Assembly (NCBI RefSeq): GCF_001642835.1
Contig: NZ_LXEI01000002.1
Span: 549,320 to 613,319, forward strand
Reading direction: 5' to 3'
Length of the DNA stretch: 64,000 bases
Source: Pseudotamlana agarivorans
GTDB taxonomy: Bacteria; Bacteroidota; Bacteroidia; Flavobacteriales; Flavobacteriaceae
The notes below the pieces were generated by a model. The model saw only the letters and a program-made list of their open reading frames with translations. It was not told the DNA's origin and did no database searches. A program made the position numbers and the translations under genes. Of this stretch, positions 38,515-45,731 are shown one piece after another (within the stretch, counting starts at the first letter, position 1; each line of letters starts with the position of its first letter).

Positions 38515-39768
38515 CTATTCGTCTTCTAAGGTCCAAGTACGTACCCAATCAATGTACATGGTATTGATGCTATTATCGTTTAAATCACTTTTTGGAGGAA
38601 GTCCTCCTAAGTAATCGGCAGCATTGGTCCATAAATCGAAAATAATTTCTAATTCTCTTGTGAATTCACGCTCGGAGTAGGTGTTTCCATTTCGGTCTTC
38701 ACCAACTACAACGCTTCCTGCTGGTTGTCCATTTAAATAAAACTGAATGTGCTTTGAATCTTGCCACCATACGCCAAAAGTGTGGTAATCTTCATTCCAG
38801 CCAACATTGCGCAACGGATTCGTAGGAGCTAAATCCGATCTTAAAAAGTTTCCATAATTTCTTATAGTTTGTGGCGTTTTGCTGTCATCAGCTTGAAAAT
38901 ATTGCGAATTCATCTGATTTGGGAAATCTGGCTGACAATTACAAGACGGTTTAGAGTTGTTTTCAATGATATCGATTTCATCTCTATTATTAATATCGCC
39001 ATTGTTTAACCAATAGGTGTTGTATGCCGAAATATGCGCGGCTTTAATGCGTGCTTCGGTATACATGGGGTAAGAGGTTTTAGCTCTGGAATGGATTCTA
39101 GCGGTCTGGAACCAACGATCGTCAGGGTTGTTTTCGTTTAAAGTGGCTTTAATCCATAAATTACCGTTGCTAACCCCCGAGTTATTATTAGAAGTCGACA
39201 TAAAAACAGGTACTCCATAATGCCAATTGGACTTAAACCATTTTGAGCTGTTCCAAGCGTCAAACTCATCAGACATGGCTTCTAATTTCACCCATTTTTT
39301 ATTTTCTGGCGTGGTGTTTCTAACCGAGACAAAGGATGGGTAGTTCGGGTCTATATTTTCGAAATCTTCGGCGCTAGGTACCCAAGGGGTTACTGTTACA
39401 TTAACGGTCGCTTCATCACTGTTGCCTTGATCGTCTGTAAGTTTATAGTCGAAGCTGTCGGTTCCTGTGTAATTTTCATTAGGAATGTATTCAAACACAC
39501 CTTCATCAATTTCGTTTACTGTTCCGTTGTTGGCTTGTGAAATGAGACTGAAAGTAGCCGAATCTAAATCTTCAACAGTATCATTTTTAGATACATCAAT
39601 TTGGTTGGTGGTTCCTGAAGTACTGTTTTCTTCAACTTCTAAAACATCATTTACAGCTGCAGGTTTAGACCCGTTAGATGTGTCTTTTTCTGAATCTGAT
39701 GAACAGCCGCAATTGGTTAGAAATGCGGGGAGAAGGAGTAGAGTTAAAATAGATTGTTTATAAGTCAT
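38515..39768 (-). CDS. GH16 family endo-galactanase lipoprotein with Ig-like domain
   Basis: A 417-residue lipoprotein (lipobox TNC, Cys20). A cadherin/Big_9-like domain (about 37-127; TGTDSFDYKLTDDQGN) precedes the GH16 catalytic domain (about 155-417). Catalytic signature RDEIDIIENN: Glu264, Asp266, Glu269. The C-terminus MYIDWVRTWTLED is the usual last strand. It differs clearly from the GH16 proteins at 5168 and 49136, e.g. the cysteine-bearing PSCNCQPDFPNQMNSQYFQ insert after the active site, so it may attack another motif such as porphyran L-galactose-6-sulfate units. Its own promoter is likely, as a hairpin lies between it and the upstream aldehyde dehydrogenase gene. Confidence 0.9.
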   Translation of the reverse strand: MTYKQSILTLLLLPAFLTNCGCSSDSEKDTSNGSKPAAVNDVLEVEENSTSGTTNQIDVSKNDTVEDLDSATFSLISQANNGTVNEIDEGVFEYIPNENYTGTDSFDYKLTDDQGNSDEATVNVTVTPWVPSAEDFENIDPNYPSFVSVRNTTPENKKWVKLEAMSDEFDAWNSSKWFKSNWHYGVPVFMSTSNNNSGVSNGNLWIKATLNENNPDDRWFQTARIHSRAKTSYPMYTEARIKAAHISAYNTYWLNNGDINNRDEIDIIENNSKPSCNCQPDFPNQMNSQYFQADDSKTPQTIRNYGNFLRSDLAPTNPLRNVGWNEDYHTFGVWWQDSKHIQFYLNGQPAGSVVVGEDRNGNTYSEREFTRELEIIFDLWTNAADYLGGLPPKSDLNDNSINTMYIDWVRTWTLEDE

Positions 39769-39826
39769 GTTTTTCTTTTTTATAGTTATTTATTATATGT
39801 GATGGACTCACAAATTTTGATATGTA

Positions 39827-39859
39827 AGACCTTTCTGTTTTTTAAAACCTGAAAGGTCT
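39827..39859 (-). terminator. Hairpin after the CoA-transferase operon
   Basis: AGACCTTTC (39827-39835) pairs exactly with GAAAGGTCT (39851-39859), just downstream of the aldehyde dehydrogenase stop at 39877. There is no clear T-run on the minus strand, so termination strength is uncertain. Confidence 0.5.
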
Positions 39860-39876
39860 AGATTTTAATTTTAGTA

Positions 39877-41328
39877 CTAATACTCCAAATAAACCGTACG
39901 TTTTTGTAAATGATGTTCTATACCATAAATACCATCTTCACCACCAATTCCCGAGGTTTTATGCCCCGAATGATACCCTTGTATATAGCCAACAATTTGT
40001 TTGTTGATGAAAATTGTTCCCACCTGTAATTGATCAATGGCTTTTTGATGAATTTTGTAATTATTGGTGAATAAGTATGCCGATAAACCTTCTTCTCTGG
40101 CATTCGAATAAGCCATAGCTTCATCAAAACCATTTACTTTAATGATGGGCAAAACAGGCGCAAACAATTCGTGTTTTGTTGTGGCATCGCCATTTTTAAC
40201 ATTGGTAAGAATGGTTGGAGCAAACCAGTTGCCTTTTTCAAATTCAGCACCATCTGGTCGGCCGCCTCCCATAACCAGTTCGGCGCCATTGCCAATATCT
40301 TGATTTACTAAATCTTGCACACGGGCTAAGCCTTGCGAACTTACATTGGGGCCCATATTTACCGAAGCATCAAATGGGTTACCTGTTTTAATTTGTGCCA
40401 CACGTTTAATGAGTTTTTCGGTAAATTCATCAGCTATTTTTTCGTCAACCATCACCATTTCATTGCAAATACATACTTGTCCGCAGTTGGCATATCTAGA
40501 AATGGCCGCAGCTTCAACAGCCTTATCGATATCCGCATCATCTAAAACAATAAATGGCGCTTTACCACCCAATTCTAAAATTAAACCTGTAATGTTATCC
40601 GCAGCAGCGCGATACATGGCGCGTCCCGCATTAGTACTGCCAGTCAAACTGATTAATTTGGTAATCGGACTTTCAACTAATAAAGAAGCGGTTTGTGCAT
40701 TTTGTGTCGCTACCATATTAACAACGCCTTTAGGTAGGCCAGCGTCTTCTACCAATCGGCAAAATTCTGAAGCGGTAACAGGCGTTAGTTCATGTGGTTT
40801 TAAAATAATGGTATTTCCTGTAACCAGAGCCGGACCTAATTTTCGTCCGATTAATGCTAAAGGATAATTAAAGGCACACAATGCCACGGTAACGCCGTAG
40901 GGAACTTTATGGATTTCCAAACGCTCGTTGGCATTTTCAGTTGGAAAAATGGCCCCTTGAATACGTCGTCCCGCTTCCGCGGAATAGGTCATATAGCGAA
41001 TCGTGTCATCAACTTCACCAAGCGCTTCAGCATAGGTTTTTCCTTGCTCCATAACTAATAATTTGGCGAAATGTTCCCGTTCCGCTTTCAAACGATCGCA
41101 AATGGCATAAATATAATTGGCTCTCGTTTGAGCAGGTGTTAATTGCCATCCAAATTGCGCTTTTTCTGAGGTTTCTAAGGCATATTGCACATCTTCTTTG
41201 GTACATGCAGTAACCGTTGCAAAAACGTCATTGTTAGCAGGGTTTTCTACTTCAATAAGTGCTCTTTTTGAGGAATCTAACCACTCACCATTGATGAAAC
41301 AGGGGTAATGTTTAATTTCTTTTGCCAT
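39877..41328 (-). CDS. Aldehyde dehydrogenase (AHG/lactaldehyde dehydrogenase-like), second paralogue
   Basis: A 483-residue cytoplasmic aldehyde dehydrogenase. It has [20 protein letters not shown], coenzyme motif [19 protein letters not shown] with catalytic Glu, and NCGQVCIC with catalytic Cys. It shares length and many stretches with the enzyme at 15195-16649 ([25 protein letters not shown], SGxGGEDGxYG near the C-terminus) but is clearly diverged. It is the last gene of a five-gene minus-strand set with a crotonase and two CoA-transferases, so it may oxidise an aldehyde intermediate whose acid is then handled as a CoA ester. The substrate is unknown; a second AHG or lactaldehyde dehydrogenase is possible. 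Confidence 0.85.
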   Translation of the reverse strand: MAKEIKHYPCFINGEWLDSSKRALIEVENPANNDVFATVTACTKEDVQYALETSEKAQFGWQLTPAQTRANYIYAICDRLKAEREHFAKLLVMEQGKTYAEALGEVDDTIRYMTYSAEAGRRIQGAIFPTENANERLEIHKVPYGVTVALCAFNYPLALIGRKLGPALVTGNTIILKPHELTPVTASEFCRLVEDAGLPKGVVNMVATQNAQTASLLVESPITKLISLTGSTNAGRAMYRAAADNITGLILELGGKAPFIVLDDADIDKAVEAAAISRYANCGQVCICNEMVMVDEKIADEFTEKLIKRVAQIKTGNPFDASVNMGPNVSSQGLARVQDLVNQDIGNGAELVMGGGRPDGAEFEKGNWFAPTILTNVKNGDATTKHELFAPVLPIIKVNGFDEAMAYSNAREEGLSAYLFTNNYKIHQKAIDQLQVGTIFINKQIVGYIQGYHSGHKTSGIGGEDGIYGIEHHLQKRTVYLEY

Positions 41329-41347
41329 TATTAGTATGTTTTATTAG

Positions 41348-42130
41348 TTAATTAAATTTTGGTGTACGCTTTTCTACAAAGGCTAAAAAGCCTTCTTTGG
41401 CATCATGCGTATCGTACAAGGCGTTAACCGATGTGGTTTCGTAATCTAACGATTCTTGTAAGTTCATGCCTTTATGTTTTTGGACATAATGTTTAATGGC
41501 CGCCATGGCTTGTCCTGCGCCTTGCGCTAACTCATTTACATAATGTGTTACGCTTAATTCGAAGGCATCTGCAGGGTATAATTGATTAAATAGGCCATAA
41601 TCATAAGCTTTTTGTGGTGATATGTTATGTCCGGTTACCAACAATTCCATGGCTCGGCTTGCTCCAATTAAATCGATGAGTCTTGGTGTACCGCCGTTTC
41701 CAGGCATTAAGCCTAGTTTAACTTCGGGTAAGCCAATTAAATAGTTGCCTTCGGAAGCAAGACGGATGTCGCAAGCCATAATCATTTCTAATCCGCCGCC
41801 TAAAACATGACCGCTAACGGCCGCAATAACAATTTTACTGCTTGAGGTAATCGCTTCGGAAACTTCGCGAGCTGCTTTTACCATTTCGGCATTTTGCTCG
41901 GTGGTATTGCTACTGAAGATTTTAATATCAGCACCAGCACAGAAAAACTTTTCGAAAGTGCTATTGATTAAAATAATTTTGATGGAATCGTCTGCGCTAG
42001 CTTCTTTTACAGCTTGACTAATTAATTCTAAAAAGTCTTTGAAATAACTATTCGCTTTAGGCCTGTTTAAGCTAATGGTAGCAACGCCTACTTCTTTTTT
42101 GACTAGTATGTTGGTTGATAAATCACTCAT
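41348..42130 (-). CDS. Enoyl-CoA hydratase/isomerase (crotonase) family protein
   Basis: A 260-residue crotonase-fold protein. It has the oxyanion-hole segments FCAGADIKIF and GHVLGGGLEMIMACDIRLA, and both glutamates of the hydratase type (GGGLEM and LPEVKLGLMPGNGGTPRL), so hydratase activity is possible. It lies between CoA-transferase and aldehyde dehydrogenase genes, 19 and 12 bases away, indicating one operon acting on acyl-CoA intermediates. No beta-oxidation dehydrogenase or thiolase is nearby, so it does not look like a fatty-acid pathway. Confidence 0.88.
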   Translation of the reverse strand: MSDLSTNILVKKEVGVATISLNRPKANSYFKDFLELISQAVKEASADDSIKIILINSTFEKFFCAGADIKIFSSNTTEQNAEMVKAAREVSEAITSSSKIVIAAVSGHVLGGGLEMIMACDIRLASEGNYLIGLPEVKLGLMPGNGGTPRLIDLIGASRAMELLVTGHNISPQKAYDYGLFNQLYPADAFELSVTHYVNELAQGAGQAMAAIKHYVQKHKGMNLQESLDYETTSVNALYDTHDAKEGFLAFVEKRTPKFN

Positions 42131-42142
42131 AAAATTCCGTTA

Positions 42143-43288
42143 TTACGATGCTAGTTCTTTATTGATTTTCTCATTGTGTTCGCCTAAAACGGGACTGCCA
42201 ATTTCCGAGGTTAACCAGGTACCATTAATTTGAATCGGGCAACGTGTCGTTTTATAACGGTAGCCGTCGGCCATGTTAACTTCCTGAATCATCTCTAAAA
42301 TTTTAAAAGCGTCTTGATCCATGAGTGTTTTCCAATCCATGATTTCGGCACACCAAATATCGGCCGGTTCTAAAACGGCCAACCACGATTTCGTGTCTTT
42401 AGTTGCTAGGTGTTTGGCAAGGATGTCTTTAATCTCATCTCTTTGATTAAACCAACTTTCGGGTGTTTCATATTTTGATAAGGCCTCACAACCTATTAAA
42501 CCGCCAATAAAAGGAATAGATCCCATGGCCAAAGCCATAGCGCCATTTTTAGTCGCGTAAACGCCGTAAGGTGCACCTAAATAGGCATGCGCCGAATTGC
42601 TTTTAGGTCTGATGGTTGGTTGCCCGCCGTCTCTAAAGTAACAGGTAATGGATTCAAACTGGTATTCTAAGGCCGATTCCAGCATGCTTACTTCCACGCG
42701 ACCGCCTTCACCCGTGGTTTCTTTTCTGTACAAACAGGCTAAAATACCTTGTGCTAAATGGGCTCCAGATAAAATATCTACTACGGCCAGTCCAATAGGG
42801 ATAGGGCCTGCGCCATCGTTTCCGTTTAGCTGTGTTAAACCTGAAAGCGATTGCAATAATAAATCCAGTCCTGGTTTGTCTTTCCAAACGCCTTCTTTGC
42901 CATAACCCGATAATTCAGCATAAATGATTTCAGGATTTATTGATTTTATGGTTTCGAAATCAATGCCTAGTTTGTTTACAACGCCAGGTCTGAAATTATG
43001 AATTAAAACATCGGCCTTGCGGATTAATTGATAGACTTTTTCACGGTCTTCGGCCGCTTTCATATTAGCCGCATAACTTTGTTTATTTCTGTTGATGGCA
43101 TGAAACATAGATGAAGCGCCGTTCATCACCACATTTGAAAAATACAAACCACGACCTAAATCTCCCGTTTCAGGTTTTTCAATTTTAATGACTCTAGCAC
43201 CTAAATCAGCCAATCTTAAACTCGCTGAAGGGCCAGATAAATACTGACTAAAGTCTATAACTAAAATGCCTTCTAATGGTTTTTTCAT
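42143..43288 (-). CDS. CaiB/BaiF family III CoA-transferase (copy A)
   Basis: A 381-residue class III CoA-transferase. N-terminal GILVIDFSQYLSGPSASLRLADLGARVIKIEKPETGD, the CoA-binding region INRNKQSYAANMK, LIHNFRPGV, and the catalytic aspartate (Asp171) in GLAVVDILSGAHLAQGIL, matching the Asp that forms the mixed anhydride in formyl-CoA transferase. It is the same length as, and clearly related to, the next gene (43291-44436), from which it is separated by 2 bases. The pair may form a hetero-complex or use different acids. The CoA donor and acceptor are unknown. Confidence 0.9.
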   Translation of the reverse strand: MKKPLEGILVIDFSQYLSGPSASLRLADLGARVIKIEKPETGDLGRGLYFSNVVMNGASSMFHAINRNKQSYAANMKAAEDREKVYQLIRKADVLIHNFRPGVVNKLGIDFETIKSINPEIIYAELSGYGKEGVWKDKPGLDLLLQSLSGLTQLNGNDGAGPIPIGLAVVDILSGAHLAQGILACLYRKETTGEGGRVEVSMLESALEYQFESITCYFRDGGQPTIRPKSNSAHAYLGAPYGVYATKNGAMALAMGSIPFIGGLIGCEALSKYETPESWFNQRDEIKDILAKHLATKDTKSWLAVLEPADIWCAEIMDWKTLMDQDAFKILEMIQEVNMADGYRYKTTRCPIQINGTWLTSEIGSPVLGEHNEKINKELAS

Positions 43289-43290
43289 GA

Positions 43291-44436
43291 TTAACTTAGA
43301 TTAAATTCTTTTTCTATTAAGGCATTATCTTCACCCACTTTTGGTGCCGATTTTTTATTGAAAATGCGATTACCATCTATTCGGATCGGGCAGCGCGTGG
43401 TTTTCATTGAAATACCATCGGAAGTTTCAACCTCTTGATCCATTTGAAGGATTTTGTAGCCTTCATGATTCAATAATGTTTTATAATCAAATACTTCTGA
43501 AACTCTAAAATCTAAAGCTTCAAAAATAGATAACCAATGGGCTGAGGTTTCTTTGATGAGTTGTTCTTGTAAAAAGGCCATGATGTCATCGCGTTTTTCA
43601 TACCATACTTTCGGATTTTGAAAAGCTTCAGGAAGTTGCAAGTTCATCGCTTTTGCCAAAGCATCTAAAGGTGTTAACGCAATACTGATGTAACCATTTT
43701 TGGTTTGATAAATACCATAAGGCGCCTCTAAATACACGTGGGCATTGCCTTTTTTTGCTCTTTTTGGTAGTGTTTCGTCATCATTCAGAAAAGTGGTTAA
43801 CAATTCAAACTGAATATCTAATGTAGATTCTAATAAACTTACTTCAACTTTAGAGCCTTTTCCGCTTCGGTTTCTGGCAATAAGTGCAGCCAAAATACCT
43901 TGAACTAAATGTACTCCTGTAAAAATATCAGAAGTGGCTAGTCCTGTGGCTGTAGGTTCATCGGCTTCGTTTCCCGATAAATTAACAAATCCCGATAAGG
44001 ACTGAATAAGTAAATCTTGGCCAGGTTTTGTAGCCCAAGGACCAACGGGACCATACCCAGAAACCACACCGTACACCATTTTAGGATTTATAGCAGCTAC
44101 TGTATCATAATCTAAACCAATTTTTTCCATAACGCCTGGTCGGAAATTATGGGTCATCACATCGGTCTGCGCAATGAGTTTTTTAACCTTTTCTAAATCG
44201 TCTGGGTCTTTTAAATTGGCTGCATACGATTGTTTATTTCGATTGGCCGTATGAAACACCATTGAGCTTTCATCTATAAAAATATTTTTAAGCGCAATTT
44301 GTCGGCCCGTCTCGCCAGAACCTGGGCGTTCAATTTTAATCACACGAGCACCTAAATCGGCCATTTTTAATCCAGCCGATGGCCCTGCCATGAATTGCGC
44401 AAACTCTAATACGGTAATGCCTTCTAATGGTAACAT
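43291..44436 (-). CDS. CaiB/BaiF family III CoA-transferase (copy B)
   Basis: A 381-residue paralogue of the neighbouring CoA-transferase. Visible: GITVLEFAQFMAGPSAGLKMADLGARVIKIERPGSGE, NRNKQSYAANLKDP, MTHNFRPGVMEKIGLDYD and catalytic Asp170 in GLATSDIFTGVHLVQGIL. Both copies keep the catalytic residue, so neither is obviously a dead subunit. It lies 10 bases after the solute-binding-type gene and 2 bases before copy A. Tandem equal-length copies suggest a duplication with divided roles. Confidence 0.9.
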   Translation of the reverse strand: MLPLEGITVLEFAQFMAGPSAGLKMADLGARVIKIERPGSGETGRQIALKNIFIDESSMVFHTANRNKQSYAANLKDPDDLEKVKKLIAQTDVMTHNFRPGVMEKIGLDYDTVAAINPKMVYGVVSGYGPVGPWATKPGQDLLIQSLSGFVNLSGNEADEPTATGLATSDIFTGVHLVQGILAALIARNRSGKGSKVEVSLLESTLDIQFELLTTFLNDDETLPKRAKKGNAHVYLEAPYGIYQTKNGYISIALTPLDALAKAMNLQLPEAFQNPKVWYEKRDDIMAFLQEQLIKETSAHWLSIFEALDFRVSEVFDYKTLLNHEGYKILQMDQEVETSDGISMKTTRCPIRIDGNRIFNKKSAPKVGEDNALIEKEFNLS

Positions 44437-44446
44437 TTATATATGA

Positions 44447-45604
44447 TTAGGTTGTTTTCTTTAATGATTCAAGATACAATGTATTCAAGCTATCTAAAAG
44501 CGATTTAGCATGGCCACCGTTTTTCATAAACTCACGAATTGGAGCCCCTGCATTATCCTGAAAATACATGTGTCCGTGGTAACGTGGTCTTAAAAAGGCT
44601 CTATCTAAAGTGGGTAGCGTGTCTTTAAAATAATCTAAAGCATTGAAATTATTCGTGGTATCTAACCAAGCTTCTCGGTGTCCGGGTTGCCCGCCATAAT
44701 CAAAGAACACGGTTTTTTGAGTTTTAGGTGACGCTACATATTCCGCGTAAGCCAAAGCGGTTTCTTTATGTTTTGAATTTGATGAAATGGCTAAACCCGT
44801 TCCACCTAAAGTGGTAATTAAATGCTGACCTTCTAGAGTAACGGTATCATGAAATTTTAAAATATGATTGGCATAGCCGCGTTTCGAGTAGTTGGTGTAG
44901 CCGTAAGCAAAAGGGGAGTAGGCAAATTTATCGCTGCGTGTCATGGCTTCGTAAACCTTAATGGGGTTCATGTCGTAGCAAGAAGCATCAATATATTGTC
45001 CTAAATCTCTTAAAATATCTAAGGCTTTTAGTCCGATGTCTTCCGAAACAAAATAGTCTTTTGTTAGTGCCACATCTTCACCAAGCGTGCAACAAATCAT
45101 ATAAAAACTCATTAGGGTATCCTGCGGAATCCCAGGAATGGCAACCAAACCGTCCTTTGCTAAGGCGATTAAATCGGCCCAAGTTTTTGGTAGCGTTTTT
45201 CCTAATTTGTTTAATAAATCTGGTCTGCTTGCTGCCACGGGTGTTGCGGCATCGATGGCTAAAGCACTTTGATAGCCATCAAAACAATAACTTTCGTGTG
45301 ATTTCCCAACCGAATTCGCAGCCTGATCGTCTAAGAAAGATTTCGGTAAATGTTCGTTTAGCGGAATGATAACCCCTGTTCGAGCTGCAAAACCTGCCCA
45401 TGGATGATCAATAATTAGTAAATCATAACGTTTTGCAAGGGCATCGATTGGTTCATCTGCAAATGCTTGTAACGAACGTTTTTCCCAGGTGATTTCTATA
45501 TTCGGATTTAACTCATGGAAACGTTGTGCTGTAGCAACGGCCGATGTAAAACCACGACTGTGGTCCCAGGTTATTCCTTTTAATTTTATATGTTTTTCTG
45601 ACAT
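44447..45604 (-). CDS. Solute-binding-protein-fold protein without signal peptide (probably cytoplasmic)
   Basis: A 385-residue protein that reads as a family 1 extracellular solute-binding protein (RYDLLIIDHPWAGFAARTGVIIPLNEHLP; LPKTWADLIALAKDGLVAIPG; LGGTGLAISSNSKHKETALAYAEYVASPKTQKTVFFDYGGQPGHREAW). It begins MSEKHIKLKGITWDHSRGF with no signal peptide, lipobox or membrane helix. In-frame upstream codons offer no better start, because the operator-like and terminator sequences begin within 15 bases. No ABC permease or ATPase is in the window. It is the first gene of the unit with two CaiB transferases, crotonase and aldehyde dehydrogenase. It may sense or present a ligand inside the cell, or have become an enzyme. 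Function unknown. Confidence 0.75.
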   Translation of the reverse strand: MSEKHIKLKGITWDHSRGFTSAVATAQRFHELNPNIEITWEKRSLQAFADEPIDALAKRYDLLIIDHPWAGFAARTGVIIPLNEHLPKSFLDDQAANSVGKSHESYCFDGYQSALAIDAATPVAASRPDLLNKLGKTLPKTWADLIALAKDGLVAIPGIPQDTLMSFYMICCTLGEDVALTKDYFVSEDIGLKALDILRDLGQYIDASCYDMNPIKVYEAMTRSDKFAYSPFAYGYTNYSKRGYANHILKFHDTVTLEGQHLITTLGGTGLAISSNSKHKETALAYAEYVASPKTQKTVFFDYGGQPGHREAWLDTTNNFNALDYFKDTLPTLDRAFLRPRYHGHMYFQDNAGAPIREFMKNGGHAKSLLDSLNTLYLESLKKTT

Positions 45605-45618
45605 AATTCGTAGTCTAG

Positions 45619-45703
45619 TAAAAAAGAGACCATCTAAAAACCCAATTTATTGGTAGTTTATAAGTAGTTGTTTCGATTTGGGTGCTGTTTTTAGACAGTC
45701 TCT
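45619..45703 (-). terminator. Terminator of the GH2 gene on the minus strand
   Basis: AGAGAC (45625-45630) pairs with GTCTCT (45698-45703), and CTAAAAA (45634-45640) pairs with TTTTTAG (45688-45694), in a long imperfect hairpin. Read on the minus strand the stem ends GTCTCT followed by TTTTT. It separates the GH2 gene from the solute-binding/CoA-transferase operon, which therefore needs its own promoter in a very short space or read-through. Confidence 0.75.
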
Positions 45704-45731
45704 GCAATTAGTAATAATAGTTAGTTGTTGT

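Noticed and set aside
40346..40867. 173-codon plus-strand reading opposite the aldehyde dehydrogenase gene
   Set aside because: It lies wholly antisense to a clear enzyme gene with intact motifs and has no recognisable protein features.
45613..45619. GTCTAGT near the start of the solute-binding/CoA-transferase operon
   Set aside because: It is on the wrong strand for that operon, only 8 bases from the start codon, and overlaps the GH2 terminator; the extended 18-base match is poor.
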